NCBI GenBank assembly: GCA_027310235.1
Contig: DAIDBF010000017.1
Span: forward strand, 1 to 8,509
DNA from: a bacterium
GTDB lineage: Bacteria > Patescibacteriota > Minisyncoccia > UBA6257 > GWB1-50-10
Length of the DNA: 8,509 bases
Direction of reading: 5' to 3'
Positions 1 to 5,903 of this stretch are shown one piece after another (within the stretch, counting starts at the first letter, position 1; each line of letters opens with the position of its first letter). The notes under the pieces were generated by a model. It had not been told where the DNA came from and ran no database searches. It saw only the letters and a program-made list of their open reading frames with translations. The translations under genes and the position numbers were made by a program.

Positions 1-10
1 CGGTTACGAG

Positions 11-42
11 GGAAGCGAATGTGATCCATTCGCTTTCTTTAT
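11..42 (+). terminator. Probable rho-independent terminator of an upstream unit
   Basis: The arms AAGCGAAT (13-20) and ATTCGCTT (28-35) are perfect complements around a 7-base loop. The stem extends by one G-U and one G-C pair to 11-37. A T-rich but interrupted tail (TCTTTATTT) follows. No coding end can be assigned before it, so it would close a + strand transcript entering from outside the window. Confidence 0.55.
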
Positions 43-72
43 TTGCAAAAACACATTGGAAGTATTTACAAT
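43..72 (+). promoter_or_regulatory. Candidate sigma-70-type promoter for the tRNA-Val unit
   Basis: A -10 box TACAAT lies at 67-72, with a weak -35-like TTGCAA at 43-48 and an 18-base spacer. The expected transcript start is near 79. Support comes from the same octamer, TACAATAG, appearing at the two other predicted promoters in this window (922 and 6236). The -35 match is only 4 of 6 bases, so the call rests mainly on the -10 and its position between a terminator and a tRNA. Confidence 0.5.
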
Positions 73-78
73 AGAAAA

Positions 79-202
79 AGCTCTCAAGAATAATCCAATG
101 TATCGAGGCCGGGCCTCGATACTATTGGGGATAACTTCAAGGGCGTTTAGCTCAGCTCCGACGCGAGGTCGGAGACAAATCGGGGACATTCAGCATTACA
201 AA
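79..202 (+). other. Structured leader upstream of tRNA-Val, two strong hairpins, no gene seen
   Basis: Hairpin one spans 95-128. Arms CCAATG plus TATCGAGGC pair with GCCTCGATA plus C(T)ATTGG around a CGG loop, giving 15 base pairs and one bulged T. Hairpin two spans 156-174, with CTCCGAC pairing GTCGGAG around a 5-base loop. Neither is followed by a T-tract, so they do not look like terminators. I could not match the stretch to a known riboswitch or small RNA. It may be a processed 5' leader of the tRNA transcript or an independent small RNA. Short open frames cross it on both strands but show no recognisable protein. Confidence 0.4.
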
Positions 203-274
203 GGACGCTTAGTTTAGTGGTAGAACGTCGCATTCACATTGCGAAGATCGCAGGTTCGATCCCTGCAGCGTCCA
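203..274 (+). tRNA. tRNA-Val(CAC)
   Basis: This is a 72-nt cloverleaf. Acceptor GGACGCT pairs with AGCGTCC (267-273), with discriminator A at 274. The D-stem is GTTT/GAAC. The anticodon stem TCGCA/TGCGA encloses loop TTCACAT with anticodon CAC, which reads valine GUG codons. The T-stem GCAGG/CCTGC encloses TTCGATC. CCA is not encoded and must be added by CCA-adding enzyme. The next gene begins only 12 bases after the 3' end, so the tRNA and that mRNA are probably made together and separated by 3' processing. Confidence 0.95.
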
Positions 275-286
275 CTATTAATTTCT

Positions 287-793
287 ATGGAAGAAAAGTT
301 TATCTGCAACAGCATAAAATACACTTTCAAAAAGCGGACAATTTCCCTGCCTGTTGCGATTCAAGGATTGCCGGAGAGATTAGATATCGAGGGCTACACA
401 TTGTCCAAGAGATCTTCTTTCCACGTGAGTCTGGTGGCTATCGGAAATATTATAGAGAAATATAACATTCAGGTTCCCAATTTCGAAGATTCCGTTATTG
501 ATGATTTCTGCAAATTCGTTTCACAAAACGAGGTCTCGTTCGTGCGATATCGTGGTGAGTTTAGATTCGTTGTACAGAATGAGAGACGATCGGTGGTAGC
601 GATGTGTGAAGTTACCAACCTCGAAAAATTCTTCGACTTACTGAATGAAAAGTATAACTTGCAACTTGAGATTCCTCCCACGCACGTAATGCTTTATACA
701 CTTCAACAAAATGCTGGTATCTTCTTAACCAACTCGGATGATATTCAGGAGCTCACTAAGGTAGTCCCAAAACCAGAAAAAATAGCTCTTTAA
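287..793 (+). CDS. Putative 2H-phosphoesterase-like protein (LigT/CPDase-like fold)
   Basis: The product is a 168-residue soluble protein with no signal peptide or membrane segment. It shows two short motifs of the 2H phosphoesterase type, which in active members read H-x-S/T-x twice and bind the phosphate of cyclic or 2'-5' nucleotides or RNA ends. The first is HVSL at residues 46-49, in SSFHVSLVAIG. The second is HVML at 133-136, in PPTHVMLYTLQ, where the expected Ser/Thr is Met135. The spacing of about 87 residues fits the family. Start choice: an upstream in-frame ATG at 239 lies inside tRNA-Val and is excluded, leaving ATG 287, which has no Shine-Dalgarno site and would give a 12-base leader after tRNA processing. 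The gene looks more AT-rich than the cell-wall cluster. The family call is by motif only; substrate is unknown and activity may be reduced or lost. Confidence 0.6.
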   Translation: MEEKFICNSIKYTFKKRTISLPVAIQGLPERLDIEGYTLSKRSSFHVSLVAIGNIIEKYNIQVPNFEDSVIDDFCKFVSQNEVSFVRYRGEFRFVVQNERRSVVAMCEVTNLEKFFDLLNEKYNLQLEIPPTHVMLYTLQQNAGIFLTNSDDIQELTKVVPKPEKIAL

Positions 794-879
794 AATGAAT
801 CCGGTAAAGAATGCAAGTTGTTGATAACTCTTCCAAAAAACAGTTAAAAACCCAAGGAAATAACTAGCTTCTTTCTGCG

Positions 880-905
880 ACCGCCCGTGGGGGAGCGGTT
901 TTTTG
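880..905 (+). terminator. Rho-independent terminator after the 2H-like gene
   Basis: ACCGC (880-884) pairs with GCGGT (895-899); additional C-G pairs inside the loop can extend the stem with a bulged A. Six T residues follow at 899-904. It lies 86 bases after the stop codon of the 2H-like gene and directly before the mraZ promoter, separating the two units. The 794-879 gap holds nothing else recognisable. Confidence 0.75.
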
Positions 906-927
906 TTTCCCTAGAAAGTAGTACAAT
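899..927 (+). promoter_or_regulatory. Promoter of the mraZ division/cell-wall cluster
   Basis: The -10 box TACAAT is at 922-927, followed by AG as in the other two predicted promoters. At 17-base spacing the -35 position falls on the T-run 899-904 of the preceding terminator, so the -35 is poor and terminator and promoter overlap. The predicted start is near 934, leaving a leader of about 245 bases before mraZ. MraZ-type operator boxes directly downstream support the assignment. Confidence 0.6.
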
Positions 928-935
928 AGTGTATG

Positions 936-964
936 AAAGTGGTGAAGAGTGGATAACTATGGGG
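936..964 (+). promoter_or_regulatory. Probable MraZ operator: three TGG boxes with 10-bp period
   Basis: TGG occurs at 940-942, 950-952 and 960-962, exactly 10 bp apart, in the contexts AAAGTGG, AGAGTGG and ATGGGG. Known MraZ sites are direct repeats with helical spacing: TGGGN boxes with 5-nt gaps in E. coli, and AAAGTG-type boxes in Mycoplasma. The boxes here sit just after the predicted transcription start of the operon that begins with mraZ, where a bound protein would repress. Autoregulation is inferred; box number, spacing and position are read from the sequence. Confidence 0.65.
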
Positions 965-995
965 ATAAGCCCCGAATCTGGGGACAAAGAAGCTT

Positions 996-1158
996 AAAAA
1001 ACCTTTTTCGTGCGCATAGGCCTCCAAAAGCTTGAATTCAGTTCGCTCACACGCTCCTCGCCACCCTGTACGCCTATCGGCGTGGGACCTGGCTCGGTGA
1101 CGCGGTTCGCTCTCGAATTCAGTAGCTTTTTCCTGCAATGCGCTCTCAAAAGGTTTTC
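996..1158. repeat. Large imperfect palindrome in the mraZ 5' leader
   Basis: Complementary blocks are nested around one centre near 1077. AAAACCTTTT (998-1007) matches AAAAGGTTTT (1148-1157), GCGCAT (1012-1017) matches ATGCGC (1138-1143), AAAAGCT (1026-1032) matches AGCTTTT (1124-1130), GAATTC at 1034-1039 matches GAATTC at 1115-1120, and ACGCC (1070-1074) matches GGCGT (1079-1083). GTTCGCTC also occurs twice in direct orientation (1041-1048 and 1105-1112). The transcript could form one long hairpin ahead of the mraZ ribosome binding site. It could be a dispersed palindromic element or a leader control structure. A minus-strand open frame across it is a by-product of the symmetry. Confidence 0.6.
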
Positions 1159-1179
1159 TAAGCAAAGGAAAATAAGAAT

Positions 1180-1611
1180 ATGATCCTAGGCGAATACAGA
1201 CACAATTTGGACACAAAAGGCAGGCTGGCAATACCGGCCAAGTTTCGCGAGAAGATAGAAGCCGGGGCCATTGTTACTCGTGGACTCGACAAGTGTCTCT
1301 TCGTGTTTGGACCCCAAGAGTGGGAGAATCTCGTGCAGAAACTCACCGCACTTCCGCTCGCACAGGCAAACTCGAGAGCATTTGTACGGCTTATGCTTGC
1401 AGGGGCAAGCGATGCAAAGCCGGATACGCAGGGAAGGATTTTGATTCCCGACTATCTTCGGAAGTATGCGGGCTTGAAGAAGGGGACGGTCGTCGCGGGT
1501 CTCTACAATCGATTCGAAATCTGGGACGAAGAGGAGTGGAACGTCTACAAGCAGAAGACCGAAGCAACATCCGATGAGATTGCGGAGAAATTGGGAGAAC
1601 TCGGTATCTAA
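1180..1611 (+). CDS. mraZ: Transcriptional regulator MraZ
   Basis: This 143-residue DNA-binding protein of the AbrB/MraZ swapped-hairpin type is the usual first gene of the division/cell-wall cluster. In characterised bacteria it forms a ring-shaped oligomer and represses its own operon. It carries the two family repeats: DTKGR at residues 11-15 with IPAKFR at 18-23, and DTQGR at 82-86 with IPDYLR at 89-94. Length is typical. The start ATG 1180 is supported by the conserved MILGEYRHNLD N-terminus and by AAAGGA (1164-1169), the only good Shine-Dalgarno-like site seen in the cluster. Matching operator boxes lie upstream at 936-964. The stop is 80 bases before rsmH, an unusually long gap for this cluster. 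The identification is secure. Confidence 0.97.
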   Translation: MILGEYRHNLDTKGRLAIPAKFREKIEAGAIVTRGLDKCLFVFGPQEWENLVQKLTALPLAQANSRAFVRLMLAGASDAKPDTQGRILIPDYLRKYAGLKKGTVVAGLYNRFEIWDEEEWNVYKQKTEATSDEIAEKLGELGI

Positions 1612-1616
1612 AACGC

Positions 1617-1691
1617 GAATCATGAATTACGAATCAGGAATTAGAGAAACGACGACGCATCCCTTATTCATTATTCATAATTCCTAATTCC
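1617..1691 (+). repeat. AT-rich GAATTA-type repeat tract and hairpin between mraZ and rsmH
   Basis: Degenerate repeats of GAATTA/GAATCA at 1617-1644 are matched by complementary TAATTC/ATTCAT units at 1666-1691. GGAATTAG (1637-1644) is a perfect complement of CTAATTCC (1684-1691), and the second arm ends on the base before the rsmH start codon. There is no Shine-Dalgarno site here. Pairing would place the rsmH start at the foot of a hairpin, which might affect its translation. It could equally be a dispersed simple repeat. Confidence 0.5.
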
Positions 1692-2576
1692 ATGACTCAT
1701 ATTCCCGTTCTTTTACAAGAAGTAGTGGAAGCGCTCGAGCCAAAATCGGGGGCATTCATCATAGACGGAACCGTAAACGGCGGAGGACATGCGAAAGTCC
1801 TCGCACAGAAGATGGGCTCAAAGGGAACGCTTCTCGGCATCGATTGGGATCCGAAGGCGATCGCGCGAGTCAAGGAATCGGGGAAACGATTCCCCGCACG
1901 GACGATCTTCGAGGAAGGGAATTATGCGAACGTTCCGGAATTGCTGAAAAAGCTTAATCTCGGGAAGGCGGACGGATTGCTTCTCGATCTCGGACTCTCA
2001 AGCGAACAACTCACTCCCACGGGAAGAGGATTCAGTTTCTCAACGAGCGAGATTCTCGATATGCGCTATAACCCGAACGAAAAAGTAACCGCCGCACAAG
2101 TAGTGAACGGAATGCCCGAAAAGGAGCTCGCGAACATCATTTATCAATTCGGAGAAGAACGCCTTTCGCGGAGAATCGCGAAAGCGATCGTGAAAGAGAG
2201 AAAACATAAGCGGATCCTCACAACCGGAGAACTCGCAAGAATAGTGGGCGCCGCCGTTTCAAAAAACTACGAGAAGGGGAGAATACATCACGCGACGCGT
2301 ACGTTCCAAGCGCTCCGCATCTACGTGAACCGTGAACTGGATAATCTTTCTTCGCTTCTGACACATCTCGATCAATGCGTGGAAAAAGGAGGAAAGGTCG
2401 CCGTCATCAGCTTCCATTCGCTTGAAGACAGGATCGTAAAGCAAAAGTTCCAGGAGCTCGTAAAGGAAGGGAAGGGAACGCTCATTGCCAAAAAACCGCT
2501 GCTTCCGAGCCGTGAAGAGATTTCCGCGAATCCGCGGAGCCGCTCGGCAAAATTAAGGGCGATTCAACTCATTTAA
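1692..2576 (+). CDS. rsmH: 16S rRNA (cytosine(1402)-N(4))-methyltransferase RsmH (MraW)
   Basis: This 294-residue cytosolic enzyme uses S-adenosylmethionine to N4-methylate C1402 in the decoding centre of 16S rRNA. Family landmarks appear in order: HIPVLLQEVVE (3-13); the SAM-binding loop DGTVNGGGH (25-33); GIDWD (49-53); DLGLSS (99-104); GRGFSF (111-116) and LDMR (122-125); the helical insert ending in GRIHHATRTFQALRIYVN (196-213); VISFHSLEDRIVK (238-250); and NPRSRSAKLRA (280-290) at the C-terminus. Length is close to the usual 300-310. The start is fixed by the conserved N-terminus; no Shine-Dalgarno site precedes it. It is second in the cluster, its standard place after mraZ, and is followed 43 bases later by the FtsL-like gene. 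Confidence 0.97.
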   Translation: MTHIPVLLQEVVEALEPKSGAFIIDGTVNGGGHAKVLAQKMGSKGTLLGIDWDPKAIARVKESGKRFPARTIFEEGNYANVPELLKKLNLGKADGLLLDLGLSSEQLTPTGRGFSFSTSEILDMRYNPNEKVTAAQVVNGMPEKELANIIYQFGEERLSRRIAKAIVKERKHKRILTTGELARIVGAAVSKNYEKGRIHHATRTFQALRIYVNRELDNLSSLLTHLDQCVEKGGKVAVISFHSLEDRIVKQKFQELVKEGKGTLIAKKPLLPSREEISANPRSRSAKLRAIQLI

Positions 2577-2619
2577 AAACTCCCGCTAGGCGGAAAAAAA
2601 AATCAAAAAACTTAAACTT

Positions 2620-2931
2620 ATGACCATAATTCGACCCACATTCAACAAAGATTACGTTCGTTTTTTCATACTGCTCGCCATCGTCGTCTTGGCCGGTGGC
2701 ATTTTCTACGTATTCGAGTATAATTCTTTCGTAAACACCCGTTACCAGGTGACCACGCTCAAAAATAAGATTGCTGATGCAGAGACAAGGAGTGCGAGTT
2801 TGAAGAGCACGTACTACAAGATGACCGATCCCGTGTATCTCGAAGCACTCGTACCCGAATATCATCTCACCCTGGAACGGCGGCCAGATTACCTAGAGCA
2901 ATCCAAATGGGTGTCCGATTCATCGCATTAA
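2620..2931 (+). CDS. ftsL: FtsL/DivIC-like small bitopic division protein
   Basis: The product has 103 residues: a short cytoplasmic basic N-terminus, one membrane segment at about residues 14-33, then a predicted outer coiled-coil-like stretch (about 36-64) with a heptad-like hydrophobic pattern. This is the architecture of FtsL/DivIC, which link the septal transpeptidase to the rest of the divisome. These proteins diverge too fast for motif proof, so the call rests on topology, size and position between rsmH and ftsI, the standard place for ftsL. The start ATG 2620 has an A/T-rich upstream region with no Shine-Dalgarno. Its 3' end overlaps ftsI by 25 bases in another frame, suggesting coupled translation. 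Confidence 0.75.
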   Translation: MTIIRPTFNKDYVRFFILLAIVVLAGGIFYVFEYNSFVNTRYQVTTLKNKIADAETRSASLKSTYYKMTDPVYLEALVPEYHLTLERRPDYLEQSKWVSDSSH

Positions 2932-4502
2932 CTTCTACTTTTGCGCTCCTCTTCGGTGCGCTGGGATTCAATCTTTATACGCTCCAGATACAAAAAGGGG
3001 ATTACTACTTTAAGACCGCCCAAGCCCGAAACGAGGCGCTCGCCCAGCTTCAGATGAGGCGCGGGCAGATTTTTTTTACCGATCGCTCGGGAAACGCGAT
3101 TACCGTCGCCTTGAATCAGGATTATCCCGTGATATATGCCGTCCCGAAAGAAATTACCGATCCCAAGGGAACCGCGGCGGCACTTGCCTCGGCGATAGGA
3201 TGGAAAGAGAGCGATCTTCAAACCGCGCTTACCGCCCCCCAAAGTCTGTTTAGAATGCTCGTCGAGAAAGCGACCGATGACGAGCTGAATGCAGTACAGA
3301 ATCTAAATCTCAAGGGAATTTATATCGATAAAAAACAGTATCGTTTTTATCCCTTCGAACGCCTCGGATCGCAGGTTCTGGGATTCGTCGGATTGAAAGG
3401 TACCGCAACGACTCCTTTCGGACTCTATGGCGTGGAAAAGAATTATGACGAAGAACTCGGAAACGGGGACAATATACAGCTCACGATCGACAGGAATCTT
3501 CAGGCGCAGGCCGAACAAAAGCTTGCCGATCTCGTGACGAAAAACGGCGCAACGGGCGGCTCGATCGTCATCGAGGATCCGATAACCGGAAAAATTCTCA
3601 CGAACGCCAACTACCCCGACTTCGATCCGAACGATTACAGAAATACGCCCGTCGGCTCATTCCTGAATCCGAGCGTGCAGTATGTCTACGAACCCGGCTC
3701 CGTCTTCAAACCCATCACGATGGCCGCAGGCATCGACGCGGGCATCATCACGCCCGACACGAAATACGACGACAAGGGCTACGTGATCCTGAACGGAAAG
3801 AAGATTACGAACTGGGATCATAAGGCGTACGGTCCCGGCACGACAATGACGAATGTAATCGAACGATCAATCAACACGGGCGCCGTATTCGCCGAACAGA
3901 AAATCGGAAGAACGATTTTCCACGATTACCTCATAAAATTCGGATTCGGAGAAAAAACGGGCATCGACCTTCCCGATGAAGTGAAAGGAAGTCTGGCGAA
4001 CCTTGAACGGAAAGGCGCGCAGGACATCGACTATGCGACCGCGGCCTATGGACAAGGAACGTCGGTCACGCCGATCCAGATGATTAACGCGTTCTCCGTC
4101 TTTGCAAACGGCGGACTGCTCATGAGACCTTTTGTGGATGCCTCGAAAAGTCCGTATGTCGTGCGGCGCGTGATAACCGAGGATACGGCGCAGAAGGTCA
4201 TAGGTATGATGGAGTCCGCGGTGACGAAAGGTCAGGTTGCGACCATTCCGCAGTTCAGGATCGCGGGAAAAACGGGAACGGCGAACGTGCCGGACCTCGT
4301 GCACGGCGGGTATCTCGACGCGTATATCCACACGTTTATCGGCATAGTGCCCGTGACAAACTCAAAGGTTGTCATTCTCGTGAAACTCGATAAACCGAAA
4401 GGAGCGGAAGTCGCGGCCGTCACGGTAGTCCCCGCATTCAGAGAACTCGCGAACTTCGTGCTAAACTACTACAACATTCCTCCCGATAAACCGACGCAAT
4501 AA
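2907..4502 (+). CDS. ftsI: Septal peptidoglycan transpeptidase, FtsI/PBP2 class B penicillin-binding protein
   Basis: This 531-residue membrane-anchored D,D-transpeptidase cross-links septal peptidoglycan outside the membrane. The N-terminal anchor is at about residues 5-27. The class B pedestal domain includes RRGQIFFTDRSG (51-62), the family R-G-x-I-x-D-R signature in variant form. The transpeptidase domain starts around 215 and has all three active-site motifs: SVFK with catalytic Ser265 and Lys268, SIN at 321-323, and KTG at 455-457. No PASTA domains follow, and the length is in the usual class B range. The start overlaps the FtsL-like gene by 25 bases; no Shine-Dalgarno is seen, so reinitiation or coupling is likely. 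murF begins 5 bases after the stop. A beta-lactam target is expected from the family. The class is secure; division versus elongation role is inferred from the gene cluster. Confidence 0.93.
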   Translation: MGVRFIALTSTFALLFGALGFNLYTLQIQKGDYYFKTAQARNEALAQLQMRRGQIFFTDRSGNAITVALNQDYPVIYAVPKEITDPKGTAAALASAIGWKESDLQTALTAPQSLFRMLVEKATDDELNAVQNLNLKGIYIDKKQYRFYPFERLGSQVLGFVGLKGTATTPFGLYGVEKNYDEELGNGDNIQLTIDRNLQAQAEQKLADLVTKNGATGGSIVIEDPITGKILTNANYPDFDPNDYRNTPVGSFLNPSVQYVYEPGSVFKPITMAAGIDAGIITPDTKYDDKGYVILNGKKITNWDHKAYGPGTTMTNVIERSINTGAVFAEQKIGRTIFHDYLIKFGFGEKTGIDLPDEVKGSLANLERKGAQDIDYATAAYGQGTSVTPIQMINAFSVFANGGLLMRPFVDASKSPYVVRRVITEDTAQKVIGMMESAVTKGQVATIPQFRIAGKTGTANVPDLVHGGYLDAYIHTFIGIVPVTNSKVVILVKLDKPKGAEVAAVTVVPAFRELANFVLNYYNIPPDKPTQ

Positions 4503-4507
4503 CCCTC

Positions 4508-5818
4508 ATGAAGCAATTTTTCCTTTCTCTCCTTGCAAGAATATTGAAGAAGCTCGCCCGGCTTACTGTCGCGCGTTACAAGCCATCGATCGTAGGCATT
4601 ACGGGGAATGTGGGAAAAACCTCGACGAGAGACGCCGTAGAAACTGTACTCCGCACGGAAAGAAACATACGATCGTCATCGAAGAACTTCAATAACGAAC
4701 TTGGTCTTCCTCTCACTATTCTCGGGGATTGGGAATCGACCGAAGGGGGAATGTTATTCTGGTGCGGCGTTATCGTTACCTCGGTAAAAAACCTCCTTAC
4801 GCGGCAGAAGAATTTTCCCGAGATCATCATTCTCGAGTACGGCGTCGATCGCCCCGGTGATATGAGTTATCTCTTGGAGATCGCGGAGCCGCAGATCGGC
4901 ATCGTGACGGCGGTGGGAGACATTCCCGTTCATGTGGAGTTCTTTACCGGCCCCGAGGGAGTTGCGAAGGAAAAAGCGAAACTCGTAGAACGAATTCCCG
5001 CGACCGGTTTCGCAATCCTGAACGCCGACGACGAGCACGTCACCGCAATGGAGCATCAAACGAGGGGACATGCCATTACCTATGGCTTCGAAGGAAACGC
5101 CGATATGAAAATCACGAACTTCTCGAGTTATCTCGATCCCGAAAAAGGAGACGCGGGCATCACCTTCAAATTGAGTTATGGGGGGAATACCGTGCCGGTA
5201 AAAATAAAAGGGATGCTCGGGAAAACCGGTGCCTACGCATCGGCGGCGGCGGCAATCGTCGGACTTACCTTCGGCATCAACTTCACAAAAATCGCGGAGC
5301 TTCTGGGAAATTATCAAGGTCCCGCCGGACGCTTGCGCGTCATCCCAGGAATTAAAAATACGACGATCATCGACGACACCTACAACGCCGCAATGAAATC
5401 AATGATCCAGGCGCTCGACACGCTGAAAAGCATCCGTCCGAAACGCGCGATCGCGGTCTTGGGAGATATGCTGGAGATCGGAAAATATACCCTTGAGGCG
5501 CATGAAGCGGTAGGGAAGCGGGCGGCGCAATCCGTCGATCTTCTTATAACCGTCGGCATGAGAGGGAAAATTATCGCCGAGGGTGCCGCACGTGCGGGCA
5601 TGCAAAAGCAGAAAATATTCTCATTCGACACGCTCGACGAGACGACGCTGTTTCTCGAGGAACACATGAAAAAAGGGGATGTGGTTCTCGTCAAGGGATC
5701 GCAGGCAGTACGAATGGAAAAGATAGTAAAGACGATCATGATGTCGCCCTCGACCGCGAACGATTTACTTGTCCGCCAATCCCGCGTTTGGCTTGCAAAG
5801 CCGGGGATATATGAATAG
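4508..5818 (+). CDS. murF: MurF-type Mur ligase (UDP-MurNAc-tripeptide--D-Ala-D-Ala ligase), short N-terminus
   Basis: This 436-residue ATP-dependent ligase probably adds D-Ala-D-Ala to the UDP-MurNAc-tripeptide, the last cytoplasmic precursor step. Motifs: P-loop GITGNVGKTST (30-40); NFNNELGLPLT (60-70); ILEYGVDRPGDM (108-119), equivalent to ILEMG-x-x-x-PGE in MurF; EGVAKEKAKLVE (150-161), the region of the carbamylated lysine; LNADD (171-175); DDTYNAAMKSM (289-299), like DDxYNANPxSM; VLGDMLEIG (317-325); and VLVKGSQAVRMEKIV (393-407). The P-loop lies near residue 30 instead of roughly 105-115 as in classical MurF, so the N-terminal UDP-binding domain is missing. It is replaced by a short basic hydrophobic helix (1-22). 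A second hydrophobic patch lies at about 82-97. It is the last gene of the cluster, 5 bases after ftsI. Another Mur-like ligase function is possible. Confidence 0.82.
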   Translation: MKQFFLSLLARILKKLARLTVARYKPSIVGITGNVGKTSTRDAVETVLRTERNIRSSSKNFNNELGLPLTILGDWESTEGGMLFWCGVIVTSVKNLLTRQKNFPEIIILEYGVDRPGDMSYLLEIAEPQIGIVTAVGDIPVHVEFFTGPEGVAKEKAKLVERIPATGFAILNADDEHVTAMEHQTRGHAITYGFEGNADMKITNFSSYLDPEKGDAGITFKLSYGGNTVPVKIKGMLGKTGAYASAAAAIVGLTFGINFTKIAELLGNYQGPAGRLRVIPGIKNTTIIDDTYNAAMKSMIQALDTLKSIRPKRAIAVLGDMLEIGKYTLEAHEAVGKRAAQSVDLLITVGMRGKIIAEGAARAGMQKQKIFSFDTLDETTLFLEEHMKKGDVVLVKGSQAVRMEKIVKTIMMSPSTANDLLVRQSRVWLAKPGIYE

Positions 5819-5831
5819 GATTACGAGGCAT

Positions 5832-5903
5832 GGCTCTATCGTCTAACGGTTAGGACAACGCCCTCTCACGGCGTAAATAGGGGTTCGATTCCCCTTGGGG
5901 CTA
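5832..5903 (+). tRNA. tRNA-Glu(CTC)
   Basis: D-stem GTCT/GGAC, anticodon stem ACGCC/GGCGT with loop CTCTCAC (anticodon CTC at 5865-5867), and T-stem AGGGG/CCCCT with loop TTCGATT are all well formed. The variable region is AAAT and the discriminator is A at 5903; CCA is not encoded. Acceptor GGCTCTA pairs with TGGGGCT with three G-U pairs (1-72, 4-69, 6-67), unusually weak for a tRNA. It starts 13 bases after murF and may be the last member of the cell-wall transcript. Confidence 0.93.

Noticed and set aside
141..174. tRNA-like 5' end (GGGCGTTTAGCTCAG)
   Set aside because: It looks like the acceptor and start of a D-arm, but no complementary acceptor strand, anticodon arm or T-arm follows before tRNA-Val.
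4..189. 61-residue open frame on the minus strand
   Set aside because: It crosses the promoter and both leader hairpins, has low-complexity basic composition and no recognisable motif.
239..286. Upstream in-frame start for the 2H-like gene
   Set aside because: ATG 239 lies inside tRNA-Val; the sixteen extra residues are a translation of tRNA sequence.
948..956. DnaA-box-like site (complement TTATCCACT)
   Set aside because: Single site, one mismatch from the consensus, and it overlaps the better explained MraZ boxes.
911..1231. 106-residue minus-strand open frame over the mraZ leader
   Set aside because: It is explained by the palindrome and overlaps the mraZ start; no protein features.
2583..2600. 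Hairpin CCGC/GCGG followed by A-run before the FtsL-like gene
   Set aside because: On the + strand the run is A, not T, and on the minus strand the T-run precedes the hairpin; only 4 base pairs, so not a terminator.
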